A stretch of DNA of 64,000 bases from Bacteroidota bacterium (lineage in GTDB: Bacteria > Bacteroidota > Bacteroidia > Chitinophagales > Chitinophagaceae): assembly GCA_020161435.1 (NCBI GenBank), contig JAIUNV010000001.1, positions 372,001 through 436,000 on the forward strand, read 5' to 3'. Positions 36,024-45,425 of this stretch are shown one piece after another. The translations under genes were made by a program, and so were the position numbers. Positions within the stretch are counted from its first letter, which is position 1; each line of letters opens with the position of its first letter. The notes under the pieces were generated by a model. That model had not been told where the DNA came from. It searched no databases and worked only from the letters and a program-made list of their open reading frames with translations.

Positions 36024-36290
36024 TCGAAAAGAACTACATCCACACACCCAATCGTTTTTACCAAATTACCCGCACCATCTGTCGGCCGCAGCTTGTCTGT
36101 AGCTGACAGATTTTTTTATGCAAAAATGATAGGATGCGGATAAAATGGATTTTCACGGATTGTATCATTTCTCCGAGTCCTTTGTGCCCTCTCCCGCCTG
36201 CTGCGGGACAAGTTGTGGGAAAAATAAACCCTCATTTGCCGAAGGCAAATAAAGATCTGCGTCCTCTGTTCCCTATGTGCGAAACAACCC
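36024..36290. repeat. Gap with dispersed hairpin repeat units
   Basis: It carries CTCCCGCCTGCTGCGGGACA and ATTTGCCGAAGGCAAAT (36234-36250) in the same order as the 35.1-kb gap, plus a GATGCGGATAAAATGGATTT phrase. A small hairpin (GTCGGCCGCAGC...GCTGAC) near 36.08 kb may end the barrel gene. Confidence 0.65.
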
Positions 36291-36809
36291 TCATGACCCG
36301 ATCTCCTTCTCCAATATCATAAACTCCAGCGGCTGCAGTGGTGTACCAAACACCGGGTTGTCGGGGAAAGGTTTACGTTCGCCGGTATCGTTGTAGCCGC
36401 GGCGATTATACCATGCAATGAGTTCGGTACGTGCTGTAATCACACTCATAAAAATGCGGTGTACTTGTTGGCTGCGGGCAAAGTCTTCCGCTGCCTGCAT
36501 CAATCTTTTGCCCGTACCCTGTGCCTGCTGCTGTGGCCACACACTCAGCATACCCAGATACATGCCCTGCGGTTGCTGCTGCAGGTACACGCAACCCTCC
36601 AAAGTACCTTCGGTATTGCGTAGCAGCAATACAGTCTCGTTATTACTTTCGAGCATAGCCTGTAATGATGCCACATCTATGCGTTGGGTACCGGCAATAA
36701 GGTTGGCTTCGGTGGTCCAACCGGCACGGCTGGCATCACCGCGGTAAGCAGCATTTACCAGGGCTTGCACTTCGGCTATGTCGGCGGCGGTCATACAGGT
36801 AACAGGCAT
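36291..36809 (-). CDS. GNAT-family N-acetyltransferase
   Basis: 172 residues. The acetyl-CoA binding motif A is visible: YLGMLSVWPQQQAQGTGKRLMQAAEDFA (Q-x-x-G-x-G/K form), followed by IFMSVITARTELIAWYNRRGY, the usual strand 5 and helix 4. The N-terminal part includes VNAAYRGDASRAGWTTEANL. The acceptor substrate cannot be predicted. A -7 promoter element lies just before the start codon. Confidence 0.9.
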   Translation of the reverse strand: MPVTCMTAADIAEVQALVNAAYRGDASRAGWTTEANLIAGTQRIDVASLQAMLESNNETVLLLRNTEGTLEGCVYLQQQPQGMYLGMLSVWPQQQAQGTGKRLMQAAEDFARSQQVHRIFMSVITARTELIAWYNRRGYNDTGERKPFPDNPVFGTPLQPLEFMILEKEIGS

Positions 36810-36813
36810 GGCG

Positions 36814-36821
36814 CAAAAGTA
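36814..36821 (-). promoter_or_regulatory. -7 promoter element (TACTTTTG) of the GNAT gene
   Basis: On the minus strand TACTTTTG ends 4 nt before the ATG (36809), so the mRNA would be leaderless or nearly so. Confidence 0.5.
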
Positions 36822-36866
36822 AATGGCAACGCTGTTGGTTGGGTATAGAAAACATGGCTATTTTCA

Positions 36867-37451
36867 ATGCAACGAATGCAACCCTCCACAAACATTTTAC
36901 AACAACACATTCAGCGGCTTCATCCACTCAGCGAAGCGCCGCTACAGGTGATGCTGCAAGCATGGCAGCACTGGCAATATCCACGTGAGTATCCATTACT
37001 CCGCGAAGGCAGCGTATCAGATTATCTCTATTTTGTAGAGCAGGGTGCGGTACGCATCTTTTACCACAAGCATGGCAAAGACATCACTGAATGGCTGGCG
37101 CTGGATGAACAATTCTTTTTTTCCATCACCAGTTTTTTTAACCGTCAACCCAGCAAGCTTATCATCCATACATTGGAGCCATCGTTGGTATGGGGGCTTC
37201 ACCAACGCCAATTGATGCAGCTGGCCGACGAATATCATGAAATAGAAAAATGGTTGCGCAAAGCAGTAACGGGTTCCCTCATTTTATCGCAGCAGCGGAT
37301 GGAGTCTATCCAGTTTGAATCGGCGCAGGAACGCTACCAAAAATTGCTGCAGCAATTTCCCGACATCATTACCCGTGTGCCGGGCATTTACATTGCTTCC
37401 TTTCTGGGCATCACCAAAGAAACGCTGAGCCGAATCAGATCGCAACGCTGA
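36867..37451 (+). CDS. Crp/Fnr-family transcriptional regulator
   Basis: 194 residues. Residues ~20-120 are a cyclic-nucleotide-binding-like beta-roll (YPLLREGSVSDYLYFVEQGAVRIFY, ITEWLALDEQFFFS) without a recognisable cAMP phosphate-binding cassette. The C-terminus has a short HTH with IASFLGITKETLSRIRSQR as recognition helix. This two-domain form, with a truncated wing, is very common in Bacteroidota. ATG 36867 or 36876 could be the start. The signal sensed is unknown. It is divergent from the GNAT gene, ~57 bp away, which is a possible target. Confidence 0.88.
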   Translation: MQRMQPSTNILQQHIQRLHPLSEAPLQVMLQAWQHWQYPREYPLLREGSVSDYLYFVEQGAVRIFYHKHGKDITEWLALDEQFFFSITSFFNRQPSKLIIHTLEPSLVWGLHQRQLMQLADEYHEIEKWLRKAVTGSLILSQQRMESIQFESAQERYQKLLQQFPDIITRVPGIYIASFLGITKETLSRIRSQR

Positions 37452-37572
37452 GTAAGGTTTATTGTAACCCAACTGGAGCGTATCACTCATCTGGAAATTC
37501 AAATAGTTGTACTCTGAAATCCGTGTGTTGTGCCAGGCTACACACATTTTCACACATGCCAATTGCAGCTGT

Positions 37573-37580
37573 TATCTTTG
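37573..37580 (+). promoter_or_regulatory. -7 promoter element (TATCTTTG) of dusB
   Basis: A perfect TAnnTTTG match ending 6 nt before GTG 37587; it helps choose that GTG over the upstream in-frame GTG at 37530. Confidence 0.5.
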
Positions 37581-37586
37581 CGCCCT

Positions 37587-38624
37587 GTGCCAACCATCGG
37601 AAACATACAACTACCCCACTTCCCGCTACTGCTGGCGCCTATGGAAGATGTAAGCGACCCGCCTTTCAGGGCCGTGTGCAAACTCAATGGTGCCGACCTG
37701 ATGTATACAGAATTCATCAGCAGTGAGGGCCTCATTCGGGATGCCATCCGCAGCCGCAAGAAGCTCGACATTTTTGAAGCCGAACGCCCTGTAGGCATTC
37801 AGATTTTTGGCGGCGATGAAGAAGCCATGGCCATGAGTGCCCGCATTGTAGATACAGTGAACCCTGATCTGCTCGACATCAACTTTGGCTGCCCTGTAAA
37901 AAAAGTGGTGAGCAAAGGCGCCGGTGCCGGTGTGCTCAAAAACATTGACCTGATGGTGCGGCTTACCGAAGCCTGTGTAAAAAGCACCCGCCTGCCGGTA
38001 ACTGTGAAAACCCGCCTCGGCTGGGATGATAACAGCAAGAACATTGTAGAAGTAGCCGAACGCCTGCAGGATGTAGGCATTAAAGCGCTTAGCATACATG
38101 GCCGTACAAGAGCACAACTCTACAAGGGCCAGGCCGACTGGTCGTTGATAGCGGAGGTGAAAAACAATCCCCGCATACAGATTCCCATTTTTGGTAATGG
38201 CGATATTGATAGTCCTGAAAAAGCGGTGGAGTATAAAAAACGCTACGGGGTAGATGGCATTATGATTGGCCGTGCCGCCATTGGCTATCCGTGGATTTTT
38301 AATGAGATTAAACATTACATCCAAACAGGTGAACACCTGCCGCCGCCGACCATTGAGCAACGGGTGGATGTGATACGCCAGCACCTGCATGGCAGTGTAC
38401 AATGGAAGGGTGAAGTGCTGGGCATTTTGGAAATGCGCCGCCATTACACCAACTACCTCAAGGGCTTGCCGAATATTCGTGACTACCGCCTCAAGCTGGT
38501 TACCCTCAAATCATTGGAAGAAATAGAACCCGTGCTGCAGGAAATTGTAGAGGTGTATCATGGCTTCCAGTTTGAACGCCGCAAGGTAGATATGGATGCC
38601 ATGGCGTATAGTTGTGATGGGTGA
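37587..38624 (+). CDS. dusB: tRNA-dihydrouridine synthase
   Basis: 345 residues from GTG 37587, chosen because homologues begin near IGNIQLPHFPLLLAPMEDVSD and because the -7 element sits just upstream. FMN TIM-barrel: APMEDVSDPPFR, NFGCPVKKVVSKGAGAG with the catalytic Cys, KTRLGWDD, IHGRTRAQLYKG, FGNGDI and GVDGIMIGRAAIGYPWIF. It reduces uridines in the tRNA D-loop with NADPH. The C-terminal helical RNA-binding domain contains MRRHYTNYLKGLPNIRDYR. The DusB-type assignment follows the Bacteroidota pattern. Confidence 0.93.
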   Translation: MPTIGNIQLPHFPLLLAPMEDVSDPPFRAVCKLNGADLMYTEFISSEGLIRDAIRSRKKLDIFEAERPVGIQIFGGDEEAMAMSARIVDTVNPDLLDINFGCPVKKVVSKGAGAGVLKNIDLMVRLTEACVKSTRLPVTVKTRLGWDDNSKNIVEVAERLQDVGIKALSIHGRTRAQLYKGQADWSLIAEVKNNPRIQIPIFGNGDIDSPEKAVEYKKRYGVDGIMIGRAAIGYPWIFNEIKHYIQTGEHLPPPTIEQRVDVIRQHLHGSVQWKGEVLGILEMRRHYTNYLKGLPNIRDYRLKLVTLKSLEEIEPVLQEIVEVYHGFQFERRKVDMDAMAYSCDG

Positions 38625-38640
38625 TGAGAGACTTCCTGAA

Positions 38641-39282
38641 TTATTTTTTTGGAGCAGGCTTTAATGAAAATCTCAATCCGGCGAAAAGACCAAACTGAAG
38701 AGGAATTACTTTTTCAACGTCTCCGTATTGCGTATCACTAATGGGAAAGCCGATTTGTGCTTCTGAAAAGATTTGAAACTTGTTGTAGGTATAGGCAATA
38801 CCGGGACCAAAATTGGCCAGCCATCCAGATTCATTGGTTTTGGGGGTCATGTTAATGGGTGTAAAACCACTGGGTGGTGTTTGTTTCAGCCGTTCTTCAA
38901 ATTCAACCATTTGATAGGTAATACCTACCGGCAAGTAAAATTGAAAATGTTTGTCAGTAGGTTTTTGAAGATAGAAATTAGCATTGAGATGAATGGAGCT
39001 GAATTTGTATGTCATAGTAGATGGGGCTAATCCAATAGGACTAAGCAATGTGTTGGTTTCAAATTTCATAGGATTGCTGAAACTGTAACCTACACCGATT
39101 TTTACCTTTTCAGCTACCGGAACCAATATTTTAAATCTGCCTCCGTAAGCATTTTGCTGTAATTGACTTTTGTAAAAGGTGTAGTTAACTGCTGTTTCAA
39201 GTTGCGATTGGCTAAATGAAACCTGAGCGTTGATCTTTAAAGTGCAAAAAGCGAGAAAACAAAAAGTGTAAATGATTTTCAT
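38641..39282 (-). CDS. Outer-membrane beta-barrel protein
   Basis: 213 residues with a signal peptide (MKIIYTFCFLAFCTLKINAQ). The rest has amphipathic strands (VKIGVGYSFSNPMKF, YKFSSIHLNANFYLQ, FQFYLPVGITYQMVEF, GPGIAYTYNKFQIFSEAQIG, LQFGLFAGLRFSL). It resembles small OmpW/PorT-like barrels, with no recognisable enzymatic motif. It converges with dusB. Function unknown. Confidence 0.78.
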   Translation of the reverse strand: MKIIYTFCFLAFCTLKINAQVSFSQSQLETAVNYTFYKSQLQQNAYGGRFKILVPVAEKVKIGVGYSFSNPMKFETNTLLSPIGLAPSTMTYKFSSIHLNANFYLQKPTDKHFQFYLPVGITYQMVEFEERLKQTPPSGFTPINMTPKTNESGWLANFGPGIAYTYNKFQIFSEAQIGFPISDTQYGDVEKVIPLQFGLFAGLRFSLKPAPKK

Positions 39283-39466
39283 AAGCTGATGAATTGGTTA
39301 CCACAAAATAGATAGCAATTGTAACAATAAGTATTTGAGTGTTTATTACGAGCAGGTATTAACATAAAAAATAGCAAAGTCATTCTTGGAAATATTTACG
39401 ATAAGTAACATCAGCCCTTTTTGATTTTAAGTCATTTTCCGATACTTTGTAAAACATAGATAAAAC

Positions 39467-39922
39467 ATGACCAGCACCGCTACCACCCCCGAAGCCTACC
39501 TGGCTGAACTGCCCGACGATCGCCGCGAAGCTGTAACGCAATTGCATGCTACCATTGTGCAGCACTTGCCCAAAGGTTTTGAAACCATTATGAACTATGG
39601 CATGATTGGCTATGTGGTGCCACACAGCCTTTACCCCGATGGCTATCATTGCGATAAAAAACTGCCTTTACCATTTGCGGGTCTGGCTTCGCAAAAAGCG
39701 TCCATCAACTTTTATCACATGGGTATTTATGCAAAACCAGCTTTGCTGGATTGGTTTGTGCAAGTGTATCCCAAGCATACCACAGCCAAACTGGATATGG
39801 GCAAGAGTTGTATCCGCTTTAAAAAGCCGGAGCACATTCCATATACCCTTATTGCTGAGCTCATGCAAAAAATGACCGTGCAGCAATGGATTGATACGTA
39901 TGAGTCCAACTACAAACGTTGA
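39467..39922 (+). CDS. DUF1801 domain protein
   Basis: 151 residues. The pattern AYLAELPDDRREAVTQLHATI, ETIMNYGMIGYVVPH, INFYHMGIY and a C-terminal CIRFKKPEHIPYTLIAELM fits DUF1801 (YdhG-like), a small alpha+beta fold of unknown function. Some relatives are called iron chaperones by distant similarity; nothing here tests that. It is separated from neighbours by AT-rich DNA on the left and 54 bp on the right. Confidence 0.85.
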   Translation: MTSTATTPEAYLAELPDDRREAVTQLHATIVQHLPKGFETIMNYGMIGYVVPHSLYPDGYHCDKKLPLPFAGLASQKASINFYHMGIYAKPALLDWFVQVYPKHTTAKLDMGKSCIRFKKPEHIPYTLIAELMQKMTVQQWIDTYESNYKR

Positions 39923-39976
39923 GCAAGCCGTTCTCTAAAAGCATTGTATTTTTACGCAACTCCCAACCGGCTTGAT

Positions 39977-41983
39977 ATGAGAAAATGGCTGAGCTTACTG
40001 CTGCTGACGTTGTTCGCCTCCACCATGCTGTGGGCGCAACCCGTATGCAATACACCCGGCCAAAATCCTTCCACCGCATTCCCCGTGTGTGGTACATCTG
40101 TGTTCAATCAGGCATCGGTAAATCTTTGCGGTGGAAGAACGGTACCCAATCCCAAATGCAGTACTGTGCCGCTGAGTGATGTTAATCCGTACTGGTATAA
40201 GTTCACCTGCTTCAAGTCGGGCAAACTGTCGTTTTTAATTTCACCCAACAGCGCCACCAGCGATTACGACTGGCAATTGTATGATGTAACCAACCGCAAT
40301 GCTGCTGACGTATACACCGATGCTTCAATGGTGGTGGGTGCAAACTGGAGTGGCTATTATGGACCAACGGGTACTTCGGCCACAGCCATTAATCTGCTGG
40401 AATGCGATGGAAATGTGCCGCAGTTTAGCAAAGAGCCCGACCTCATTGAGGGCCACAACTACCTGTTGCTGGTGAGTCATTTTTCCAATTCGCAGGCTGG
40501 TTACAAATTAGAATTCAGCGGCGGCACTGCTGTAATTACAGATACCGCCAACCTGAGTATGAAAGAATTGAAAGTTGGTTGCGGCGGAACGCAATTTTAC
40601 CTCAAGCTGAGCAAAAAAATCCGTTGCAGCAGCATTGCCGCCAATGGTTCCGATTGGGAATTTGTAACCGGCAACGTACCCATTATTGGGGCTACAGGTG
40701 TGGGTTGTGCCAATGGGTTTGATACCGATTCCATTATCATTACCACTACCGGCCCGGTACCGGCAGGCAATTTTGCCTTGCGTTCCAAAAAAGGCAGCGA
40801 CGGCAACACGGTGTTGGATGTATGCAACAACGCATTGCCCGATAGCCAAACACTGGTGGTAAATGTACTGCCAGCAGTACCAACTGTTATTGATAGCATT
40901 TCGCCAGTGGCGTGTATGCCTGCTGAAATTGAAGTGGTGCTGAAAGATCCGGTGTTGTGTAGCAGCATTGCTCCCAATGGCAGCGATTTTACCATTACAG
41001 GTCCTGCAGCAGTGAGCATAACCGGTGCACAGGTTACCTGTACCAACAATGTCAGCAAAGTTATCCGGTTGCAATTGGCTGCCCCAATACGCTTGGGTGG
41101 TGTGTACACGGTGGCAGTAAAACAAGGCACTGATGGCAACACGCTCACCACAGAATGCAGCCAACAAACGCTGGTGGGCAATAGCCAAACATTTACAGCT
41201 TACGATACGGTTGCTGCCATTATCAATGTCAGCATCAATAGCAGTTGCGTTACTGATACCATCCGGTACAGCAATCCTGGCAACAATGGCATCAACAGCT
41301 GGCAGTGGAGTGTAAAAGATGATCCAACCACCGGCTCTCTTCCCAACTTTACCATGTTGTATACCACTTCGGGTGTAAAAGAAGTAACACTAAAAGTATC
41401 CAACGGGGTGTGCAGCATGACGGGCGTAGCCGTTACCGATTTGGCACAAATTCGATTGAAAGCCGGGTTTGAATATCCCAACTTTGCCTGCCCCGGCGAT
41501 AGCATTGTTTTTACTGATAAAAGTACCGGCCCCATCTCTACCTGGCAGTGGGATTTTGGTAACGGTCAACGGAGTGCTGCACAAGCACCGCCGGCACAAT
41601 TGTTTAATAGTTCCACTGCGCTCAGCAGCGTACCTGTGCGGTTGATTGTGGGCCATATCAATGGTTGTAAAGACACGGTGGTGCATCGCATACAGGTGCC
41701 TAACAATTGCTATATCGCCGTACCCACCGGCTTTACACCCAATGGGGATGGGCTCAACGATTATCTCTATCCGCTGAATGCGTGGAAAGCTACCGAATTA
41801 CACTTTAGGGTGTACAACCGCTTAGGCGAACTCGTGTTTGAAACCCGCGACTGGACCCGCAAATGGGATGGCCGCTTCAATGGTCAGCCTGTGCCCACCG
41901 GCACCTACGTATGGATGCTACAATACACCGACGACAAAGGCAAAAAGGTATTTACAAAAGGCACCACAGTCGTCATTCGATAG
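39977..41983 (+). CDS. Secreted protein with T9SS gliding-motility C-terminal domain
   Basis: 668 residues from ATG 39977, with a signal peptide (MRKWLSLLLLTLFASTMLWA). After an N-terminal Cys-containing domain, two related Ig-like/SdrD-like segments follow, each with an SSIAxNGSD motif. A PKD-like domain (FTDKSTGPISTWQWDFGNGQ) comes next. The last ~90 residues (PTGFTPNGDGLNDYLYPL, LHFRVYNRLGELVFET, WDGRFNGQPVPTGTYVW) are the gliding motility-associated C-terminal domain (CHU_C/TIGR04131), a sorting signal for the type IX secretion system. So it is exported to the cell surface, probably as an adhesin-like protein. Confidence 0.9.
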   Translation: MRKWLSLLLLTLFASTMLWAQPVCNTPGQNPSTAFPVCGTSVFNQASVNLCGGRTVPNPKCSTVPLSDVNPYWYKFTCFKSGKLSFLISPNSATSDYDWQLYDVTNRNAADVYTDASMVVGANWSGYYGPTGTSATAINLLECDGNVPQFSKEPDLIEGHNYLLLVSHFSNSQAGYKLEFSGGTAVITDTANLSMKELKVGCGGTQFYLKLSKKIRCSSIAANGSDWEFVTGNVPIIGATGVGCANGFDTDSIIITTTGPVPAGNFALRSKKGSDGNTVLDVCNNALPDSQTLVVNVLPAVPTVIDSISPVACMPAEIEVVLKDPVLCSSIAPNGSDFTITGPAAVSITGAQVTCTNNVSKVIRLQLAAPIRLGGVYTVAVKQGTDGNTLTTECSQQTLVGNSQTFTAYDTVAAIINVSINSSCVTDTIRYSNPGNNGINSWQWSVKDDPTTGSLPNFTMLYTTSGVKEVTLKVSNGVCSMTGVAVTDLAQIRLKAGFEYPNFACPGDSIVFTDKSTGPISTWQWDFGNGQRSAAQAPPAQLFNSSTALSSVPVRLIVGHINGCKDTVVHRIQVPNNCYIAVPTGFTPNGDGLNDYLYPLNAWKATELHFRVYNRLGELVFETRDWTRKWDGRFNGQPVPTGTYVWMLQYTDDKGKKVFTKGTTVVIR

Positions 41984-42233
41984 CACATTTTTTTTTCAAA
42001 GCAAAGACACGAAGGCGCAAAGGACAATTTGCAGTTTGCAGTGAGCTCCCGAAAACTTTCGGGATTGCAGGGAGTTTGAACCACAAAGACGAAAAGAAAT
42101 TTTACCGCAGAGAAAACATGGGACGCGGATTGGAAGGATGAATGAGGATTTTCACGGATCCAATGCCCATTTCTCTGCGCCCTCCTATCCTCTGTGCGAA
42201 ACATTCCTCATGTGCCGCAGGCAAATACTCACA
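41984..42233. repeat. Gap with dispersed repeat units
   Basis: It contains GACACGAAGGCGCAAAGGAC, TTTTACCGCAGAGAAAACATGG, GGACGCGGATTGGAAGGATG and a degenerate hairpin (ATGTGCCGCAGGCAAAT, about 42210-42226). These are the same building blocks as the 12.9-, 35.1- and 36.2-kb gaps. No gene is supported. Confidence 0.65.
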
Positions 42234-44279
42234 TCAACTCTTCATTTCCTCCAACTCCTTCTGCAATCTGAACATCTCATCCCTTAATCGGGCCGCTTCA
42301 ATAAAGTCCATATCACGGGCTGCTTTCTCCATTTGCTTTTTCACCTTGGCTACATCTTTCTCCATTTGCGGAATGGTGCGGTACACTTCACCATCATCGG
42401 CCGCAACATTGCCCGGCACAATGCTGGCTTCGTTGGGTATGGCATAAGGCTTGGTTTCATCAAAGCCTTTGATGTCGAGCACACTGGTTTGCTTCATCAC
42501 ATCTTCAATGCTCTTCTTTACCGTTGTAGGCGTAATGCCATGCAAAGTGTTGTAGGCAATTTGTTTTTCCCGGCGGCGCAAGGTTTCGTCCATGGTTTTT
42601 TGCATGCTGTCGGTTATCGTGTCGGCATAAAAAATCACCAGGCCTTCTGCATTGCGGGCAGCACGGCCAGCCGTTTGTGTCAACGATTTTTCGTTGCGCA
42701 AAAAGCCTTCTTTATCAGCATCCAAAATGGCCACGAGAGAAACTTCCGGCAGGTCAAGCCCTTCCCGCAGCAGGTTTACACCCACCAGTACATCTATTTC
42801 GCCCAGCCGCAACTGCCGTAGTATTTCTACACGATCCAGCGTGTGCACTTCGCTGTGTATGTACTTGCTTTTAATGTTGATGCGGTGCAGGTACTTGTCC
42901 ATTTCTTCGGCCATGCGTTTGGTCAGCGTGGTTACCAATACACGGTCGCCTTTGTGTACCCGCTTGTCTATTTCATCCAACAGGTCGTCTATCTGGTTGA
43001 TGCTGGGCCGCACTTCAATGGGCGGGTCGAGCAATCCGGTAGGCCGCACCACCTGCTCCACCACCACGCCACCGGTTTGCTCCAGTTCGTAATCGCCGGG
43101 GGTAGCACTCACATACACTACCTGGTTCAGCATGCTTTCAAACTCATGAAAGTTGAGTGGCCGGTTGTCGAGGGCTGAGGGCAGGCGAAAGCCATAATCC
43201 ACGAGGTTCATTTTGCGGCTGCGGTCGCCGCCGTACATGCCCGCCACCTGCGGAATGGTTTGGTGGCTTTCATCAATTATCATCAAGAAGTCCTTCGGAA
43301 AATAATCGAGCAAACAGAACGGTCTTGTACCCGGCTGCCGACGATCGAAAAACCTCGAATAGTTTTCTACACCATTGCAGTAGCCCAGTTCCCGAATCAT
43401 TTCCAAATCGTATTCGGTACGTTCTTTCAGTCGCTGTGCTTCTATAAACTTGCCCTGGCTTTGAAAGTACTCCACCTGCCGGGTCATTTCATCTTGTATT
43501 TCGTGCAGTATCTGCACCATTTGGTCTTTTGGGGCAATGTATAAATTGGCCGGAAAGATGGCCGCATTTTCCACCCGGCCAATGCGTTTACCCGTGGTCA
43601 CATCCAGCGTTTCAATGGTTTCAATTTCATCGCCAAAAAAACTGATGCGGTAACCCCAGTCTACGTACGGCAGGTTAATGTCCACCGTGTCGCCCTTCAC
43701 CCGAAAATTACCGCGGTTAAAATCGCCCTGACTGCGGCTGTACAGGCTATTAACGAGGCTATGCAAAAAGCCTTGCCGGCTGATGGTTTGGCCCTGTGCA
43801 ATGCGGACAATCCCGTTTTCAAATTCGGTGGGGTTACCCATACCATAAATGCAACTCACCGATGCCACCACCACAATATCGCGGCGGCCGCTCAGCAATT
43901 CGCTGGTGGCCTGCAGGCGCAGCTTGTCCAGCTCCTCGTTGATGTTGAGGTCTTTTTCGATGTACGTATCACTCACAGGGATGTACGCTTCCGGCTGATA
44001 GTAATCGTAGTAGCTCACAAAGTAGCCCACAGCGTTGTTGGGAAAAAACTGTTTGAACTCGCCGTAGAGTTGTGCCACCAAGGTTTTGTTGTGGGTGAGC
44101 ACAAGTGTTGGCTTTTGCACGTTCTGAATCACATTGGCCATGGTAAAGGTTTTACCACTACCCGTTACGCCCAACAGCACCTGCTGCGGTTCCCCGTTCA
44201 ATATTCCCTCGGTGAGTTGGGCAATGGCGTTGGGCTGATCGCCGGCCGGCTGGTAATGTGATTGCAATTCGAAAGGCAT
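42234..44279 (-). CDS. uvrB: Excinuclease ABC subunit B
   Basis: 681 residues from ATG 44279 (MPFELQSHYQPAGDQPNAI). The Walker A motif is GVTGSGKT; the beta-hairpin region YYDYYQPEAYIP is intact; helicase motifs follow through VGVNLLREGLDLPEVSLVAILDADKEGFLR and QTAGRAARN. The C-terminal UVR motif (MEKAARDMDFIEAARLRDEM) binds UvrC. It is the damage-verification helicase of nucleotide excision repair. A -7 element lies 4 nt before the start. Confidence 0.97.
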   Translation of the reverse strand: MPFELQSHYQPAGDQPNAIAQLTEGILNGEPQQVLLGVTGSGKTFTMANVIQNVQKPTLVLTHNKTLVAQLYGEFKQFFPNNAVGYFVSYYDYYQPEAYIPVSDTYIEKDLNINEELDKLRLQATSELLSGRRDIVVVASVSCIYGMGNPTEFENGIVRIAQGQTISRQGFLHSLVNSLYSRSQGDFNRGNFRVKGDTVDINLPYVDWGYRISFFGDEIETIETLDVTTGKRIGRVENAAIFPANLYIAPKDQMVQILHEIQDEMTRQVEYFQSQGKFIEAQRLKERTEYDLEMIRELGYCNGVENYSRFFDRRQPGTRPFCLLDYFPKDFLMIIDESHQTIPQVAGMYGGDRSRKMNLVDYGFRLPSALDNRPLNFHEFESMLNQVVYVSATPGDYELEQTGGVVVEQVVRPTGLLDPPIEVRPSINQIDDLLDEIDKRVHKGDRVLVTTLTKRMAEEMDKYLHRINIKSKYIHSEVHTLDRVEILRQLRLGEIDVLVGVNLLREGLDLPEVSLVAILDADKEGFLRNEKSLTQTAGRAARNAEGLVIFYADTITDSMQKTMDETLRRREKQIAYNTLHGITPTTVKKSIEDVMKQTSVLDIKGFDETKPYAIPNEASIVPGNVAADDGEVYRTIPQMEKDVAKVKKQMEKAARDMDFIEAARLRDEMFRLQKELEEMKS

Positions 44280-44283
44280 GCCG

Positions 44284-44291
44284 CAAAAATA
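44284..44291 (-). promoter_or_regulatory. -7 promoter element (TATTTTTG) of uvrB
   Basis: On the minus strand TATTTTTG ends 4 nt before the uvrB ATG (44279). This supports that start and a leaderless transcript. Confidence 0.5.
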
Positions 44292-44329
44292 GCCCGTATG
44301 CGCATGCCGCATGGAGTAAAGAAAGCCTA

Positions 44330-44700
44330 AGAAAGTTGGGGGCGGTCAGCAGCAGTGCATGGCCCGGCTACAGCAACGGGCTGCGTCGGGCTTCGCTATC
44401 GCTGCGGCCCTTGCCTGCGGCGGCGGGCTGTCCCTGCGGGCCACCCTGTGCATCCCTGCGCCCTTGGGCTGCACTGCAACAATTGAACAGTCAACAACTA
44501 TAGCGATGGATTGCTACCCTGCAAACTGCCAATTCAAAAACATCTCACTTGTATTTGTGCAACCACTTACAATGAAACCTTGCTGATGCCTGCCCTACTG
44601 CCGCTGGGCTGCCTGACCAACGATACTACCCCACAGCCCCAAAGGGGCGAGGAGTAGTGAGGCGGGCAGGAACTACAGCTGATAGCAGCACTTGGTACAT
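44330..44700. repeat. GC-rich repeat block before the secreted-protein gene
   Basis: The stretch 44340-44480 is markedly GC-rich (CGGGCTGCGTCGGGCTTCGC, GGCGGCGGGCTGTCCCTGCG) and is followed by CCCCACAGCCCCAAAGG and GGAACTACAGCTGATAGCAG (44669-44688). The last phrase resembles GGACTACAAGCGGATAGCGG at 48.83 kb, so both gaps hold members of one dispersed repeat. No open frame here looks coding. Confidence 0.6.
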
Positions 44701-44845
44701 AGCCCCAGCTTCATTCATAGGTATTGGCTACGCAAATAGACCAACAACATACAAGTATGGTATTGATTGCTGCACAAAAGCTGGGATATTGCCTGTTGAT
44801 TTGTACATTCATCCAAACCAACAACACATTACTCAATCTTTAACC

Positions 44846-45271
44846 ATGAAAAAAATCGTTCTCTTTTTTGCATTGATGGCAGGTACAGCAACTATAACTA
44901 CTGCACAAATTAAATTGCCCGCCGGTGCCGGCGATGTGGTGAAGAATTTTATTGCACCACCTGCCATTGGCGATGTAGGTAAAACAGCCAGCGGCATTGC
45001 CAATTTACTGGCCAGCAAGCTCAGCCTCGGTGCTACCGAAAAGAAAAGTACACTGGATGCTGTCACCAGTTTTTTAGGCCAGAAAAAAGACATTCTTGGT
45101 TTGGCTAAAACCAACCCTGCTGATTACCTGAAAAAATTTAACCCGCTGCAACAAGGCTTTATGGGTAAAATGAAAACCATTTTGGGTGCTGCCAAATACG
45201 CCAAACTGCTGGGCCTGAAACCCAGTGGCAGCAATGTGGCAGGCAATTTGTTGAGTAATTTGTTTTTCTAA
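44846..45271 (+). CDS. Small secreted protein of unknown function
   Basis: 141 residues from ATG 44846, which opens a signal peptide (MKKIVLFFALMAGTATITTA). The mature part is helical with Gly, Lys and small residues: AGDVVKNFIAPPAIGDVG, ASGIANLLASKLSLG, LDAVTSFLGQKKDILGLAKT, NPLQQGFMGKMKTILGAAKY, ending AGNLLSNLFF. I do not recognise the family. Periplasmic or surface-associated. A strong terminator follows. Confidence 0.75.
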   Translation: MKKIVLFFALMAGTATITTAQIKLPAGAGDVVKNFIAPPAIGDVGKTASGIANLLASKLSLGATEKKSTLDAVTSFLGQKKDILGLAKTNPADYLKKFNPLQQGFMGKMKTILGAAKYAKLLGLKPSGSNVAGNLLSNLFF

Positions 45272-45318
45272 GCGAAAAGCCTAAGGCTTAAAGCTGAAGG
45301 CATGTGGCTGAAATTAAG

Positions 45319-45370
45319 AAGGCCCAAAGGACGCAAGGATTTATCCTGCTGCCTTTGGGCCTTTATTTTT
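45319..45370. terminator. Intrinsic terminator, 12-bp stem
   Basis: AAGGCCCAAAGG (45319-45330) pairs perfectly with CCTTTGGGCCTT (45352-45363), followed by TATTTTTTC. It separates the small secreted-protein gene (+) from the convergent M3 peptidase gene (-). Confidence 0.85.
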
Positions 45371-45425
45371 TCGATGCTGATTACGTTGGCTGTATTTCCA
45401 TCAACCACCAACTACCAACCATCAA

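Noticed and set aside
44258..44586. Short plus-strand frames in the GC-rich block after uvrB
   Set aside because: They overlap the uvrB start and a dispersed repeat, and the products look like repeat translation.
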